Assembly (NCBI GenBank): GCA_902167325.1
Contig: LR632930.1
Span: 1,612,001 to 1,676,000, forward strand
Direction of reading: 5' to 3'
DNA length: 64,000 nt
Source: Chitinophaga pinensis
GTDB lineage: Bacteria > Bacteroidota > Bacteroidia > Chitinophagales > Chitinophagaceae
Part shown: positions 17,527 through 26,306 of the stretch, piece after piece
Numbering within the stretch: position 1 is the stretch's first letter
Layout of the letters: each line of letters begins with the position of its first letter
Made by a program: the position numbers and the translations under genes
Notes under the pieces: model-generated
The model's input: the letters and a program-made list of their open reading frames with translations, nothing else
Databases searched by the model: none
Told to the model about the DNA's origin: nothing

Positions 17527-18390
17527 TTACCACTTGCCACCACCTTTACCGCAATCCCAGCTCATCGCTACAGAATAGATCGTCCAGCCGGAACCACCTT
17601 CATAGGCATCCGTTACATCATAGGAAAGGATTTTGTCTCCTGAAACAACAATGTTCTTGAAATCAACCGTAGCAAAGCGGTAAGAGCCGCCCCAGCTTTC
17701 TGAGTGGCGGGGAAGGTGTTTGGAATTGATCTGCAGGAAGCCAAGGTACTCCAACACAATGGGCATCGTCCAGGCCGGAGAGAAGTAATGGCAGTGGTGG
17801 AACTTGGCACCCTTCGCCGGTTTCGTCAGGTCATACTCGTATGAGATGTAATTCTGATCGTTGCCAAGCCGTGTTACATTGCCATGCTGATCGCGATCCA
17901 CTTCTACTTCCACTGGAGGATTGTCGAAGAAATACTCCGTCCACCCGGTAATTTGCTTGTTGTGGTAGTGGTACTTCGCTTTGTGGGGAGAAAGGTTGTT
18001 GTGCGGATAGTCAGGCGCGTATACAACGGATGAATCCGGCTGACCGCAATCATTCAGCCATACATCGGCAAAACGTTGACCGCTCACGCTGTCGATAAAC
18101 TTCACCAGCCGGCCCTGGTATTGGATCAGGCAGTTCATGGGGCCGGTCCAGTGGGTGGAATGGCCTTTAAACCATACGGGTTTCCGCTGACTATCGCGCC
18201 GTACCTGGGCGTTGTAAGTAGGGCCGTTTACATAAGGGTAGCCCGTCCAGTTGGTGAGGTACATGGATTCCAGCTGGCAATCGGCCATTTCAGGGCATTT
18301 ACCATGGCCGCCGGGGTAAGGGTAGGGATGTTTTTTGCATGCTTCCAGGAATACGATGATGAGAAGCAGGGAACAAAGGGCATGTTTCAT
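17527..18390 (-). CDS. Hypothetical lipoprotein
   Basis: This 287-residue protein starts with a lipoprotein signal (LLLIIVFLEAC, Cys18) followed by a Pro/Tyr/His-rich linker. The body has several Cys (KCPEMADCQLES, NDCGQ, WDCGKGG) and a segment DRDQHGNVTRLGND...YISYEYD that resembles the Y-D type beta-hairpin repeats of secreted Bacteroidota proteins. It ends in a Gly/Lys-rich tail. The function is unknown. The ATG at 18390 is chosen for the signal peptide, since the frame upstream of it is not coding-like. It stands alone on the minus strand. Confidence 0.65.
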   Translation of the reverse strand: MKHALCSLLLIIVFLEACKKHPYPYPGGHGKCPEMADCQLESMYLTNWTGYPYVNGPTYNAQVRRDSQRKPVWFKGHSTHWTGPMNCLIQYQGRLVKFIDSVSGQRFADVWLNDCGQPDSSVVYAPDYPHNNLSPHKAKYHYHNKQITGWTEYFFDNPPVEVEVDRDQHGNVTRLGNDQNYISYEYDLTKPAKGAKFHHCHYFSPAWTMPIVLEYLGFLQINSKHLPRHSESWGGSYRFATVDFKNIVVSGDKILSYDVTDAYEGGSGWTIYSVAMSWDCGKGGGKW

Positions 18391-18851
18391 TTTTGATGGG
18401 TTTGTTTGGGTTAAGGGATTTATTGTGAAGAGATGATGAGCATGGTACAGTTGAGTGAGAACGTAATACTGCGGGGAAGTTTCAAACGGTCGTAAGCTTA
18501 TAAAGCGCATACCTGCGGAATGCTGCAGGGTGCTGCCGGAACAGGGTTCTTGTGTTTCATTCGTTCTGGATGTTATAGAACGCTAATAAATAGGGTGTAT
18601 TGGGTTAAAAGGCAGGCGCTGGATAAATAGGCCGTAAATCTATCCAGATTTTGCATCCCTGGTATGCGTCTTTAAACATATTTGATTTAATAATATGCGA
18701 AAACCTGTAATTGGAAATAATGGTTAATGCGTAAATGTCAGTCATTTGGCAGCAGTGGCGGAAAGGAGGGGTTTGGGCGGGCGGCTTTTTATTTTTCCAT
18801 CCCTTCACAAATCCGTAGTTTTATACCTTCAATTTGCGTTCGGGATCTAAT
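18391..18851. other. Divergent intergenic region between the lipoprotein and uvrA
   Basis: About 460 bases with no convincing gene. It must carry the promoters of the minus-strand lipoprotein and of uvrA. No perfect TAnnTTTG is visible; the TATACCTTCAATTTG stretch at 18821-18835 is a weak candidate for uvrA. No LexA-like box was recognised. Confidence 0.4.
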
Positions 18852-21731
18852 ATGGCAAAGCAAAAGCAAAAAACAACGGAACAACCGGCTCCAATTGTAC
18901 AGGGCGATGAAATGATCGAAGTGTACGGTGCGAGGGAACATAACCTGAAAAACCTGGATATCCACATTCCGAAGAATAGTCTGGTCGTTATTACAGGGAT
19001 CAGTGGCAGTGGCAAATCGTCGCTGGCATTCGATACTATTTATGCAGAAGGCCAGCGCCGGTATATGGAAAGTTTTGGTGCCTATGCCCGCCAGTTTATC
19101 GGCGACATGGAGCGGCCTGATGTGGACAAGATCACGGGACTTTCCCCGGTGATCTCCATCGAACAGAAAACGACCAACAAAAACCCCCGATCCACTGTTG
19201 GTACCATCACTGAAATTTATGACTTCCTCCGGCTGCTTTATGCACGTGCCAGTGAAGCGTATTCTTATAACACCGGCAAGCGCATGACCCGCTTCTCCGA
19301 AGAGGAGATCATGGCGCATATCTTTTCCCAGTTCCCGAAAAAGAAACTGGTTATCCTGGCTCCGCTCGTTCGTGGCCGTAAAGGACATTACCGCGAATTG
19401 TTTGAGCAGGTCCGCAAACAGGGCTTCCTGAAAGTGCGGGTAGATGGTGAGGTGGTGGATCTGAAGGAAAGGATGCAGGTAGACCGTTACAAGATCCACG
19501 ACATCGAACTGGTGATAGACCGCATTCAGGTGCAGGACGATGCCCGGGTGCGCATCAGCCAGAGCGTTCAGAAAGCGCTCCAGCTCGGAAAGGGCCTGAT
19601 GTTCGTGATGGATCACGACAGCGGTAAAGTAAACCAGTACAGCCGGCAGCTGATGTGTGAAGACACCGGCATTTCTTACGAAGAGCCTTCTCCCAACAGC
19701 TTCTCCTTCAACTCACCTTATGGCGCCTGCCCACGCTGCAAAGGTCTCGGCACTATTTACCAGATCAATATGGATGATGTGCTGCCCGACCGCAGCAAAT
19801 CCATCAACGAAGGCGGCCTGGTGCCCCTCGGTGAAGCGCGCGATACCTTTACGTTCAAACAGATACAGCAGCTGGCAAAGAAATATAAATTCTCCCTGAC
19901 AGCTCCCATCGACAAGATTCCCGAAAAAGCCCTTAACGTGCTCCTTTTCGGCGATGAAAACGGTATGCTGGAAGTTGATATGGGTTTTGAAGAAAACGGC
20001 GCTACAGAAGCCTACGCTACCGAATACGAGGGTGTGGTGAACATGGTACGCCGCTATTTCAACGATACCACTTCCGATCATGTGCGCAACTGGGCCGAAG
20101 GCTTTATGCAGCTTTCTGCCTGCCCCGAGTGTGATGGCACCCGCCTGAAGAAGGAAAGCCTGATGTTTAAGGTAGACGGGATGAATATCGCCGAACTGGG
20201 CGAAATGAACCTCGCCGGACTGGCCGTTTGGTTCAGCGACATCGAAAAGCGGCTGGACAAGAAGCAGAACGTGATCGCGAAAGATGTACTGAAAGAAATC
20301 CGGGAACGCCTTGGCTTCCTGCTGGATGTGGGCCTTACTTACCTTACACTCAGCCGTGCCACGCGCACCCTCTCCGGTGGCGAAAGCCAGCGTATACGCC
20401 TTGCAACCCAGATAGGTTCCCAGTTGATGGGTATCACCTATATCCTTGATGAGCCGAGCATCGGGCTGCACCAGCGCGATAACATGCGCCTTATCGACGC
20501 ACTCCGTAACCTCCGTGAAATGGGTAACTCCGTGCTGGTTGTAGAGCACGATAAAGATATTATGCTGCATGCCGATCACCTGATCGATATTGGTCCGGGT
20601 GCAGGTGTGCATGGCGGACAGGTAGTTGCCCAGGGCACGCCTGCTGAAATGCTCAAACTCAAAACTGCCACCGCCGGCTATCTGAACGGGATAAACGAAA
20701 TTCCTGTTCCAGCGGAGCGCCGTAAGGGTAACGGGAAGTTCCTGGAGCTGAAGGGCGCCACGGGCAATAACCTTAAGAACGTCAGCATCAAACTGCCTTT
20801 GGGTACATTTATCTGCGTAACCGGTGTATCGGGCAGCGGTAAGTCTACCTTAATCAACGAAACGCTGTATCCCATTCTCTCCCGCCACGCCTACAACTCC
20901 AAGCTCACCCCCATGCCTTACAAAAGCGTGAAGGGGCTGGAAGAACTGGATAAGGTGATCGAGATCGATCAGTCGCCCATCGGGCGTACACCTCGCAGTA
21001 ACCCTGCTACCTACTGTGGTTTCTTTACCGAGATCAGGCAGCTTTTTGCGGCGGTACCGGAAGCTAAGATCCGAGGGTACAATGCCGGGCGTTTCTCTTT
21101 CAACGTGAAAGGCGGGCGCTGCGATGTATGTGAAGGTGCAGGTGTTCGCGTGATTGAAATGAACTTCCTGCCAGACGTGTACGTGCATTGCGAAAAATGT
21201 AACGGCCGCCGGTATAACCGCGAAACACTGGAGATCCGTTATAAAGGCAAGGCCATCAGCGATGTGCTGGATATGACCGTGGAAGAAGCCGTGGAATTCT
21301 TTCAGGCTGTGCCGTATCTTCACCGCAAGATCAAAACCCTGCAGGACGTGGGACTGGGGTATATTACCATCGGGCAATCGGCGGTAACGCTCTCCGGCGG
21401 CGAGGCGCAACGGGTGAAAGTGGCTACCGAGCTGTCGAAGAAAGACACGGGTAAAACCATTTACATCCTCGATGAGCCTACCACCGGTCTCCATTTTCAG
21501 GATATTCAGCTGCTGCTCAATGTGTTGAACAAACTGGTGGACCGTGGCAATTCCGTGCTGGTGATCGAACATAACCTCGATGTGGTGAAGGTGGCCGATT
21601 ATGTGATCGACCTTGGCCCTGAAGGCGGGGAAGGCGGCGGCCGCATCCTGGCCGTGGGAACACCCGAAGAAGTCAGCAAGTGCAAGGAAAGCCACACCGC
21701 ATTATTTTTGAAGAAAGAACTCAAGCAATAG
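18852..21731 (+). CDS. uvrA: UvrABC excinuclease subunit A
   Basis: This 959-residue DNA-damage recognition ATPase of nucleotide excision repair has two ABC modules. The first has Walker A GISGSGKSS and signature LSGGESQRIRLATQ; the second has GVSGSGKST and LSGGEAQRVKVATE. Both Zn modules are intact: CPRCKGLG with CPECDGTRL, and CDVCEGAG with CEKCNGRRY. LDEPSIGLHQRD and LDEPTTGLHF are the Walker B regions. I start it at the ATG (MAKQKQK) and not at the TTG 18 bases upstream. A DUF6452-like gene starts 25 bases after the stop and may be co-transcribed. Confidence 0.96.
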   Translation: MAKQKQKTTEQPAPIVQGDEMIEVYGAREHNLKNLDIHIPKNSLVVITGISGSGKSSLAFDTIYAEGQRRYMESFGAYARQFIGDMERPDVDKITGLSPVISIEQKTTNKNPRSTVGTITEIYDFLRLLYARASEAYSYNTGKRMTRFSEEEIMAHIFSQFPKKKLVILAPLVRGRKGHYRELFEQVRKQGFLKVRVDGEVVDLKERMQVDRYKIHDIELVIDRIQVQDDARVRISQSVQKALQLGKGLMFVMDHDSGKVNQYSRQLMCEDTGISYEEPSPNSFSFNSPYGACPRCKGLGTIYQINMDDVLPDRSKSINEGGLVPLGEARDTFTFKQIQQLAKKYKFSLTAPIDKIPEKALNVLLFGDENGMLEVDMGFEENGATEAYATEYEGVVNMVRRYFNDTTSDHVRNWAEGFMQLSACPECDGTRLKKESLMFKVDGMNIAELGEMNLAGLAVWFSDIEKRLDKKQNVIAKDVLKEIRERLGFLLDVGLTYLTLSRATRTLSGGESQRIRLATQIGSQLMGITYILDEPSIGLHQRDNMRLIDALRNLREMGNSVLVVEHDKDIMLHADHLIDIGPGAGVHGGQVVAQGTPAEMLKLKTATAGYLNGINEIPVPAERRKGNGKFLELKGATGNNLKNVSIKLPLGTFICVTGVSGSGKSTLINETLYPILSRHAYNSKLTPMPYKSVKGLEELDKVIEIDQSPIGRTPRSNPATYCGFFTEIRQLFAAVPEAKIRGYNAGRFSFNVKGGRCDVCEGAGVRVIEMNFLPDVYVHCEKCNGRRYNRETLEIRYKGKAISDVLDMTVEEAVEFFQAVPYLHRKIKTLQDVGLGYITIGQSAVTLSGGEAQRVKVATELSKKDTGKTIYILDEPTTGLHFQDIQLLLNVLNKLVDRGNSVLVIEHNLDVVKVADYVIDLGPEGGEGGGRILAVGTPEEVSKCKESHTALFLKKELKQ

Positions 21732-21756
21732 GCCCTCCATGCCAACAGCCCGCAAT

Positions 21757-22227
21757 ATGAAATATCTGATCCTGTTACTTTGTTGCATCACGGCCCTGGC
21801 CTCGTGCGACGATGATACCAAGATATGCGACCAGGACACGCGAACCTTCGCGAACCTGCGCTTCCGGTATCCAAATCCCAATAACAACAACATCGAGAAA
21901 GATACCGCTTTGCCCAAGGTGACGGTTTTTGCCCTGGGTAAAGACAGCCTCATTAAGAAGCGGATAGGTATCACCGGGTTGCAGCTGCCGTTGGATCTGG
22001 GAAATGATACCAGCAGGTTTTACTTCCAGACCGATAGTGCGCGGGTGGCGGATACGCTTACCTTCGCATACAGGCGCCAGCCTCATTTCGTATCGGCCGG
22101 GTGTGGTGTGGTGATGTATTTCAATATAGACTCCGCATGGTCTACCAGTCATATCATAAAATCTGTGCAGCTTTCTGTAAAAAACATAACAACGATTAAT
22201 GAAACGCACATTATCCTCCATTTTTAG
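21757..22227 (+). CDS. Lipoprotein, DUF6452-like
   Basis: This 156-residue protein has a lipoprotein signal (ITALASC, Cys17) and an Ig-like beta-rich body: ICDQDTRTFANLRFRY, a middle part with ALPKVTVFALGKDSLI, LPLDLGNDTSRFYF and VSAGCGVVMYF near the end. The layout, with a Cys near the N-terminus of the mature part and another in AGCG, fits the small Bacteroidota family DUF6452. The next gene overlaps its end by 29 bases and looks like DUF6048, the usual partner. The role is unknown. The family name is from memory of the pattern. Confidence 0.65.
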   Translation: MKYLILLLCCITALASCDDDTKICDQDTRTFANLRFRYPNPNNNNIEKDTALPKVTVFALGKDSLIKKRIGITGLQLPLDLGNDTSRFYFQTDSARVADTLTFAYRRQPHFVSAGCGVVMYFNIDSAWSTSHIIKSVQLSVKNITTINETHIILHF

Positions 22228-22909
22228 CGCCTGCTTCCTGCTCCTGACTATTGGTGCCGGTGCGCAGGACAAGAAGAAGGATTCCGTAAAGCCACTGGTG
22301 GTAGAAGTGCCGGCAGGCCTGCGCATAGGTACGGACCTTACGCGCATTGCCATGCATTTTTTTCAACCCTACCGGACGGATGCCACCATTACTCTTGACG
22401 CCCGGTATAAAGACCGTATCTTTTTCGCATCAGACATCTCCTGGAACCGGACTTCCCATTCCGACACCAGCTATACTTATAAAGGCAACGGCCTGGCCAT
22501 TTCACTGGGAGTAAATTATAACCTCCTGAAAAGGCAGGTACCTAAGGAGAACTTTATGCTGTTCGGCGGTATGAAGTATGGATTTGCCCTTTTTAACTAC
22601 GAATTGCCTGCCTACCAGGTGCCCGGCAGTTACTGGGGAGATTATCACGGCTCGGTGCCTTCGAGCAACAAAACCGCCCATTGGATAGAATTATCGGTTG
22701 GGGTGAAAGTGGAAGTGCTCAAGCATTTTTACCTTGGCTGGAGCCTGCACGACCGGATGTTGCTGACAAGGAAGTTGTCGAAGGGCGATTATCCGCCCAT
22801 GGTGATACCCGGATATGGCAAAGGCAATAAGGGGAATGTGTTTGATATGCAATACACGGTATCGTACCTGATACCGATGTATAAAGTAAAACAGAAGATG
22901 AACCTGTAA
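22199..22909 (+). CDS. Outer-membrane beta-barrel-like protein, DUF6048-like
   Basis: This 236-residue protein has a signal peptide ending GAGAQ and alternating beta strands with aromatic girdles (GLAISLGVNYNLLKRQ, NFMLFGGMKYGFALFNYEL, WIELSVGVKVEVLKHFYLGWSLHDRMLL, YTVSYLIPMY), consistent with a small outer-membrane barrel. It overlaps the upstream lipoprotein gene by 29 bases, so the two are translationally linked and probably work together in the envelope. A terminator follows. The beta-barrel reading comes from the strand pattern; the DUF number is less sure. Confidence 0.65.
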   Translation: MKRTLSSIFSACFLLLTIGAGAQDKKKDSVKPLVVEVPAGLRIGTDLTRIAMHFFQPYRTDATITLDARYKDRIFFASDISWNRTSHSDTSYTYKGNGLAISLGVNYNLLKRQVPKENFMLFGGMKYGFALFNYELPAYQVPGSYWGDYHGSVPSSNKTAHWIELSVGVKVEVLKHFYLGWSLHDRMLLTRKLSKGDYPPMVIPGYGKGNKGNVFDMQYTVSYLIPMYKVKQKMNL

Positions 22910-22931
22910 AAGGTACCAGATAAATCAGTGG

Positions 22932-22963
22932 TCCCGGTTTGCGATGGCAGGCCGGGATTTTTT
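22932..22963 (+). terminator. Terminator after the DUF6048-like gene
   Basis: A 6-bp stem (TCCCGG / CCGGGA) with a 14-base loop is followed by six T residues. Confidence 0.7.
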
Positions 22964-22990
22964 ATGTGCAAATGGTGATAGGGAAAAGAA

Positions 22991-23019
22991 AAACCCTCCG
23001 GTTGGCCGGAGGGTTTTTT
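22991..23019 (-). terminator. Bidirectional terminator serving the SUKH/Gly-rich gene
   Basis: An 11-bp stem (AAACCCTCCGG / CCGGAGGGTTT) with loop TTGG has T residues on the plus strand and A residues upstream, which form the U-tract on the minus strand. It lies 20 bases after the minus-strand stop at 23039. Confidence 0.85.
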
Positions 23020-23038
23020 ATATGCTGGGTTAAGCAGA

Positions 23039-24208
23039 TTATCTGTTGAAGTCGCGCTCTTCGCCGCCGCCTTCGAATCCTTTGTCGCGGTCGAATCCGC
23101 CACGGTCGTTGCCGCCGGCGCCTCTGTCGTATCCGCCGCGGTCACCACCTCTGTCGTAACCACCACGGTCGCCATAACCGCCACCGCTGCCGCCACGGTC
23201 GTATCCACCGCCTCCGCTGCTACCGCGATCATAACCGCCTCCGCTGCCACGGTCGCCATAGCCACGGTTTCCACCGCCGCCATAACCACCACCGCTGCCG
23301 CCGCGGTCGTAACCACCTCCTCCGCCGCCACGGTTGCCGCCATAGCCGCCACTGCCTCCGCGATTGCCACCGCTACCGCCGCCGTAGCCTCCGCCACCGC
23401 GGTTACCACCGCCATAGCCACCGCCACCACGGTTGCCGCCGCCACCGCCGAAACGGCCACCGCCGCCACCGCCAAAGCGTCCGCCGCCTCCACCAAAGCC
23501 ACCTGGCCGGGGAGCCTTCTTTTCCAGCCCCCAGAGGTAACCTTCTTTGAAGCGGATGATACCACGGGAGTCAGGGCTGAATTTGCCCCAGGCGAAGCCT
23601 GCCCCTACTTCACCGCTCCGCAGGTCGCCCAGCATATAGTAATGCGGGAGGCGGCGCGCGAATTCGGCCAGTTCGGTATCTTCGGAATAGCTGGCTTCGT
23701 CGCGGGTGATCAGGCCGTCTTCACGGTTCCAGATATCGTTCACAACGATTTCGTGCACCAGTCCGATGTTGGATTTGCGGGGATCTTTACCGTATTCGTG
23801 GAGTTGTTCCAGGAAGCCGGTGAGGGAATCCGCCTGTTTTACGATTACAGCGGGAGAGTGGCTCACGTAAAATACGCTGCCCCAATCGCCTTCAACGTCT
23901 ACGTCCAGCACCCAGCTGTTACCATAGCCGTCGCCGGCGATACGGATAGACCGGGGCAGGAGGTTCGGTATCTCGAATTCGTTCACCGCATCAAAAGTGA
24001 TAGCGTCCAGGCCGTAAAACAGGAAACCGCTGGAAAAGGCCAGGAGTTCTCTGATCTCGTCCGGGATATAATTGGAGCGAAGTTGCGTGCCGATATCGTC
24101 TATTTCTTCTTCGGAAAGACCCGGGAACAGTTCTACCGAGTAATTTTCCTTTTGTTGGGTACTATACTGCTCGTCCAGCATTGTACGCAGCTGTTCAAGT
24201 GGCGTCAT
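23039..24208 (-). CDS. SUKH (SMI1/KNR4) domain protein with long Gly/Arg-rich RGG-type tail
   Basis: This 389-residue protein is a two-part fusion. Residues ~25-140 match the SUKH fold: ELFPGLSEEEIDDIG, IPDEIRELLAFSSGF, NLLPRSIRIAGDGYGNSWVLD, GDWGSVFYVSHSP and a closing DSLTGFLEQL helix. Residues ~145-230 form a second folded segment with unknown relatives. From ~235 to the end there are about 150 residues of low complexity, mostly GGGGRFGGGGG, NRGGGGYGGG, YDRGGSGGGYG and DRGGYDRGG units, like the RGG/YGG tails of RNA-binding proteins. There is no signal peptide. SUKH proteins are often immunity proteins against toxins, but no toxin gene is adjacent. The fusion is unusual and its function is unknown. 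Confidence 0.8.
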   Translation of the reverse strand: MTPLEQLRTMLDEQYSTQQKENYSVELFPGLSEEEIDDIGTQLRSNYIPDEIRELLAFSSGFLFYGLDAITFDAVNEFEIPNLLPRSIRIAGDGYGNSWVLDVDVEGDWGSVFYVSHSPAVIVKQADSLTGFLEQLHEYGKDPRKSNIGLVHEIVVNDIWNREDGLITRDEASYSEDTELAEFARRLPHYYMLGDLRSGEVGAGFAWGKFSPDSRGIIRFKEGYLWGLEKKAPRPGGFGGGGGRFGGGGGGRFGGGGGNRGGGGYGGGNRGGGGYGGGSGGNRGGSGGYGGNRGGGGGGYDRGGSGGGYGGGGNRGYGDRGSGGGYDRGSSGGGGYDRGGSGGGYGDRGGYDRGGDRGGYDRGAGGNDRGGFDRDKGFEGGGEERDFNR

Positions 24209-24233
24209 TTGATGTATTACTTTATATAATATA

Positions 24234-24680
24234 TTATGCTCTAATCATTTCGATATGGGGGATGTTGTCCTCCATGTACATTGCACTGCTCTGTACGAAC
24301 CCCAAAGATTCATAAAATTTCTGTAAATATTGCTGTGCTCCTATCTTAATAGGCATATTTCCCCATTTATCGTGCAGAACAGCGATTGAAACGTTCATTA
24401 ATTCCCGGCCAAAACCATGGCGCCGGGCCGATGGCGAGGTTACCACCCGGCCTATAGAGGCCATGTCAAACTTAATTCCCGGCTGGAATAATCGGGTATA
24501 AGCTGCCAGTCCGGCTTCCGTAATACCCATTACATGGAGTGCCTGCTGGTCATAATTATCCAGATCAAGATAGGCACAATTCTGTTCTACTACGAAAACT
24601 TCGCTGCGGAGCCGCAGGATTTGGTACAATTCCTCGTTACTCAGGTCCCCGAACGACTTAATTTCCCACCGGATGTCCAT
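24234..24680 (-). CDS. GNAT acetyltransferase, ElaA type
   Basis: This 148-residue cytoplasmic protein has the N-terminal signature of ElaA proteins, LYQILRLRSEVFVVEQNCAYLDLDNYDQQALH. The GNAT core follows: ASIGRVVTSPSARRHGFGRELM (acetyl-CoA pyrophosphate loop, R-x-x-G-x-G) and KIGAQQYLQKFYESLGFVQSS. The length is normal. It lies 25 bases downstream of the SUKH gene's start, on the same strand and upstream in transcription order, so the two are probably one operon. The acetyl acceptor is unknown. Confidence 0.85.
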   Translation of the reverse strand: MDIRWEIKSFGDLSNEELYQILRLRSEVFVVEQNCAYLDLDNYDQQALHVMGITEAGLAAYTRLFQPGIKFDMASIGRVVTSPSARRHGFGRELMNVSIAVLHDKWGNMPIKIGAQQYLQKFYESLGFVQSSAMYMEDNIPHIEMIRA

Positions 24681-24779
24681 TTTATTACCTCTTTTATATA
24701 AAATTCTCGTTTTGGGGTTTGATTTCAGGTAGAGGATACCGAAATTGCCCCCCGGAAATCATTCAGCCTTAAATTAAAC

Positions 24780-26267
24780 ATGAGCAGCCATTCTCTCCCA
24801 TTCCTTTTGATGGACCATATTACGGTCCGCAACCAGCAGCATACCCTTCTGCGGGAATTCACCTGGCAGGTAAACACCGGTGAGCACTGGGCCATAGTTG
24901 GCAGGAGCGGGGCCGGCAAATCCAGCCTCCTTCATACAATTATCGGCAAAAATAATGTGATCGGCGGGAGTATCCGACATTATTTTTACGAGCGCTACCG
25001 CGAAACGCACCAGATCAGCGATCCTTACTTCAATTACCGCCGCCTCTTAGCCCTCGTTGGCCATCATAACGATTTCAGGAACAAGTCTAATATGGCTGAT
25101 TTCTATTATCAGCAACGCTTTAACTCCATGGACTCGTCTGACGCACCTACGGTAGACGAATATCTGGAGAACCGGGCTAACGATCCCCTGCTGACTCCCC
25201 TCAACATCGGTGTTCTCCATGATAAAGAGCTGATTAAGCTCTCTAATGGTGAAACCCGGCGGGTAATGATAGCCCGGGCGCTCCTGCAGCACCCCTCGCT
25301 TTTACTGCTCGATAACCCTTTTATGGGACTCGATGTACATGCGCGGCAGACTTTCCACAGTATCGTTGACCATGTGGCCGCTTCGGGCACCACAGTGATC
25401 CTCGTAACCACACCGCAGGAGATCCCATTTGCCATTACCCACGTCCTGGAACTGGAAGAAGGACGCATTGCCGGAAAGTGGACCCGTACGGAGTACCTGT
25501 CGCAATACCACCCGGAAGCTCCGGAAGCTGCCGTGTCTGCCATGGATGCCGAACTGGTGGCTCGCCTTACAAAAGACGCACCCGCTTATTCCTTCGGATC
25601 CATCGTGCAAATGGAACAGATCAGGGTCAAATATGGAGAGAACACCGTCCTCGATGGAATAGACTGGATAGTGCTGCCCAATGAAAAATGGGCGCTGCTG
25701 GGTCCTAACGGTTCCGGCAAAAGCACCTTGCTCAGCCTCATCACCGCCGATAATCCCCAGTCGTACGCCAACCGCATCCATCTGTTCGGACGTAAAAGAG
25801 GCAGCGGAGAAAGCATCTGGGACATCAAACGGAAGATCGGCTTCGTTTCTCCGGAGCTGCATCAGTATTTCCAGTCGAATGCTACCTGCGTACAGGTGGC
25901 CGCTTCCGGATTCTATGACACCATCGGATATATGAAGCCCGCCACGGCGGAGCAGCTGGATACAGCCGGCGGGTGGTTGCAGTTACTGGAATGTGGTGCC
26001 TATACAGGGGAGCTGTTCAAAAATGTTCCCGCAGGCATCCAGCGGTTAACGCTCCTTGCCCGCGCACTTGTCAAGAACCCGCCGCTCCTGATCTTCGACG
26101 AGCCTACCCAGGGCCTCGACGATCATCAGCGTAACCACTTCAAAAGCGTAATAGAAATGTTATGCCGCCGTATGGAAGTGACCATGATTTACGTTACCCA
26201 TTACGAAGAAGAACTACCCGCACCGGTTAACCGCTATTTACGCATCCGGAATGGGAAAATGATATAA
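24780..26267 (+). CDS. Twin ABC-domain ATPase, ModF-like
   Basis: This 495-residue cytoplasmic protein contains two ABC modules and no membrane segment. Module 1 has Walker A GRSGAGKSS, a divergent signature LSNGETRRVMIARAL and LLLLDNPFMGLD, where Asn stands in place of the usual catalytic Glu. Module 2 has GPNGSGKST, a degenerate signature VPAGIQRLTLLARAL and LLIFDEPTQGLD. This is the layout of ModF/PhrA, whose role is poorly understood. No transporter permease lies next to it. It is transcribed away from the ElaA gene, and the A2M gene follows after 39 bases. Confidence 0.8.
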   Translation: MSSHSLPFLLMDHITVRNQQHTLLREFTWQVNTGEHWAIVGRSGAGKSSLLHTIIGKNNVIGGSIRHYFYERYRETHQISDPYFNYRRLLALVGHHNDFRNKSNMADFYYQQRFNSMDSSDAPTVDEYLENRANDPLLTPLNIGVLHDKELIKLSNGETRRVMIARALLQHPSLLLLDNPFMGLDVHARQTFHSIVDHVAASGTTVILVTTPQEIPFAITHVLELEEGRIAGKWTRTEYLSQYHPEAPEAAVSAMDAELVARLTKDAPAYSFGSIVQMEQIRVKYGENTVLDGIDWIVLPNEKWALLGPNGSGKSTLLSLITADNPQSYANRIHLFGRKRGSGESIWDIKRKIGFVSPELHQYFQSNATCVQVAASGFYDTIGYMKPATAEQLDTAGGWLQLLECGAYTGELFKNVPAGIQRLTLLARALVKNPPLLIFDEPTQGLDDHQRNHFKSVIEMLCRRMEVTMIYVTHYEEELPAPVNRYLRIRNGKMI

Positions 26268-26306
26268 ATCCGATACCTTTAATCCGTCCAAATTAAAACC
26301 TACGCT

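Noticed and set aside
22789..23565. Long Ala/Val-rich open frame on the minus strand
   Set aside because: It is an out-of-frame shadow of the Gly/Arg-rich tail of the SUKH gene; the low-complexity DNA keeps several frames open.
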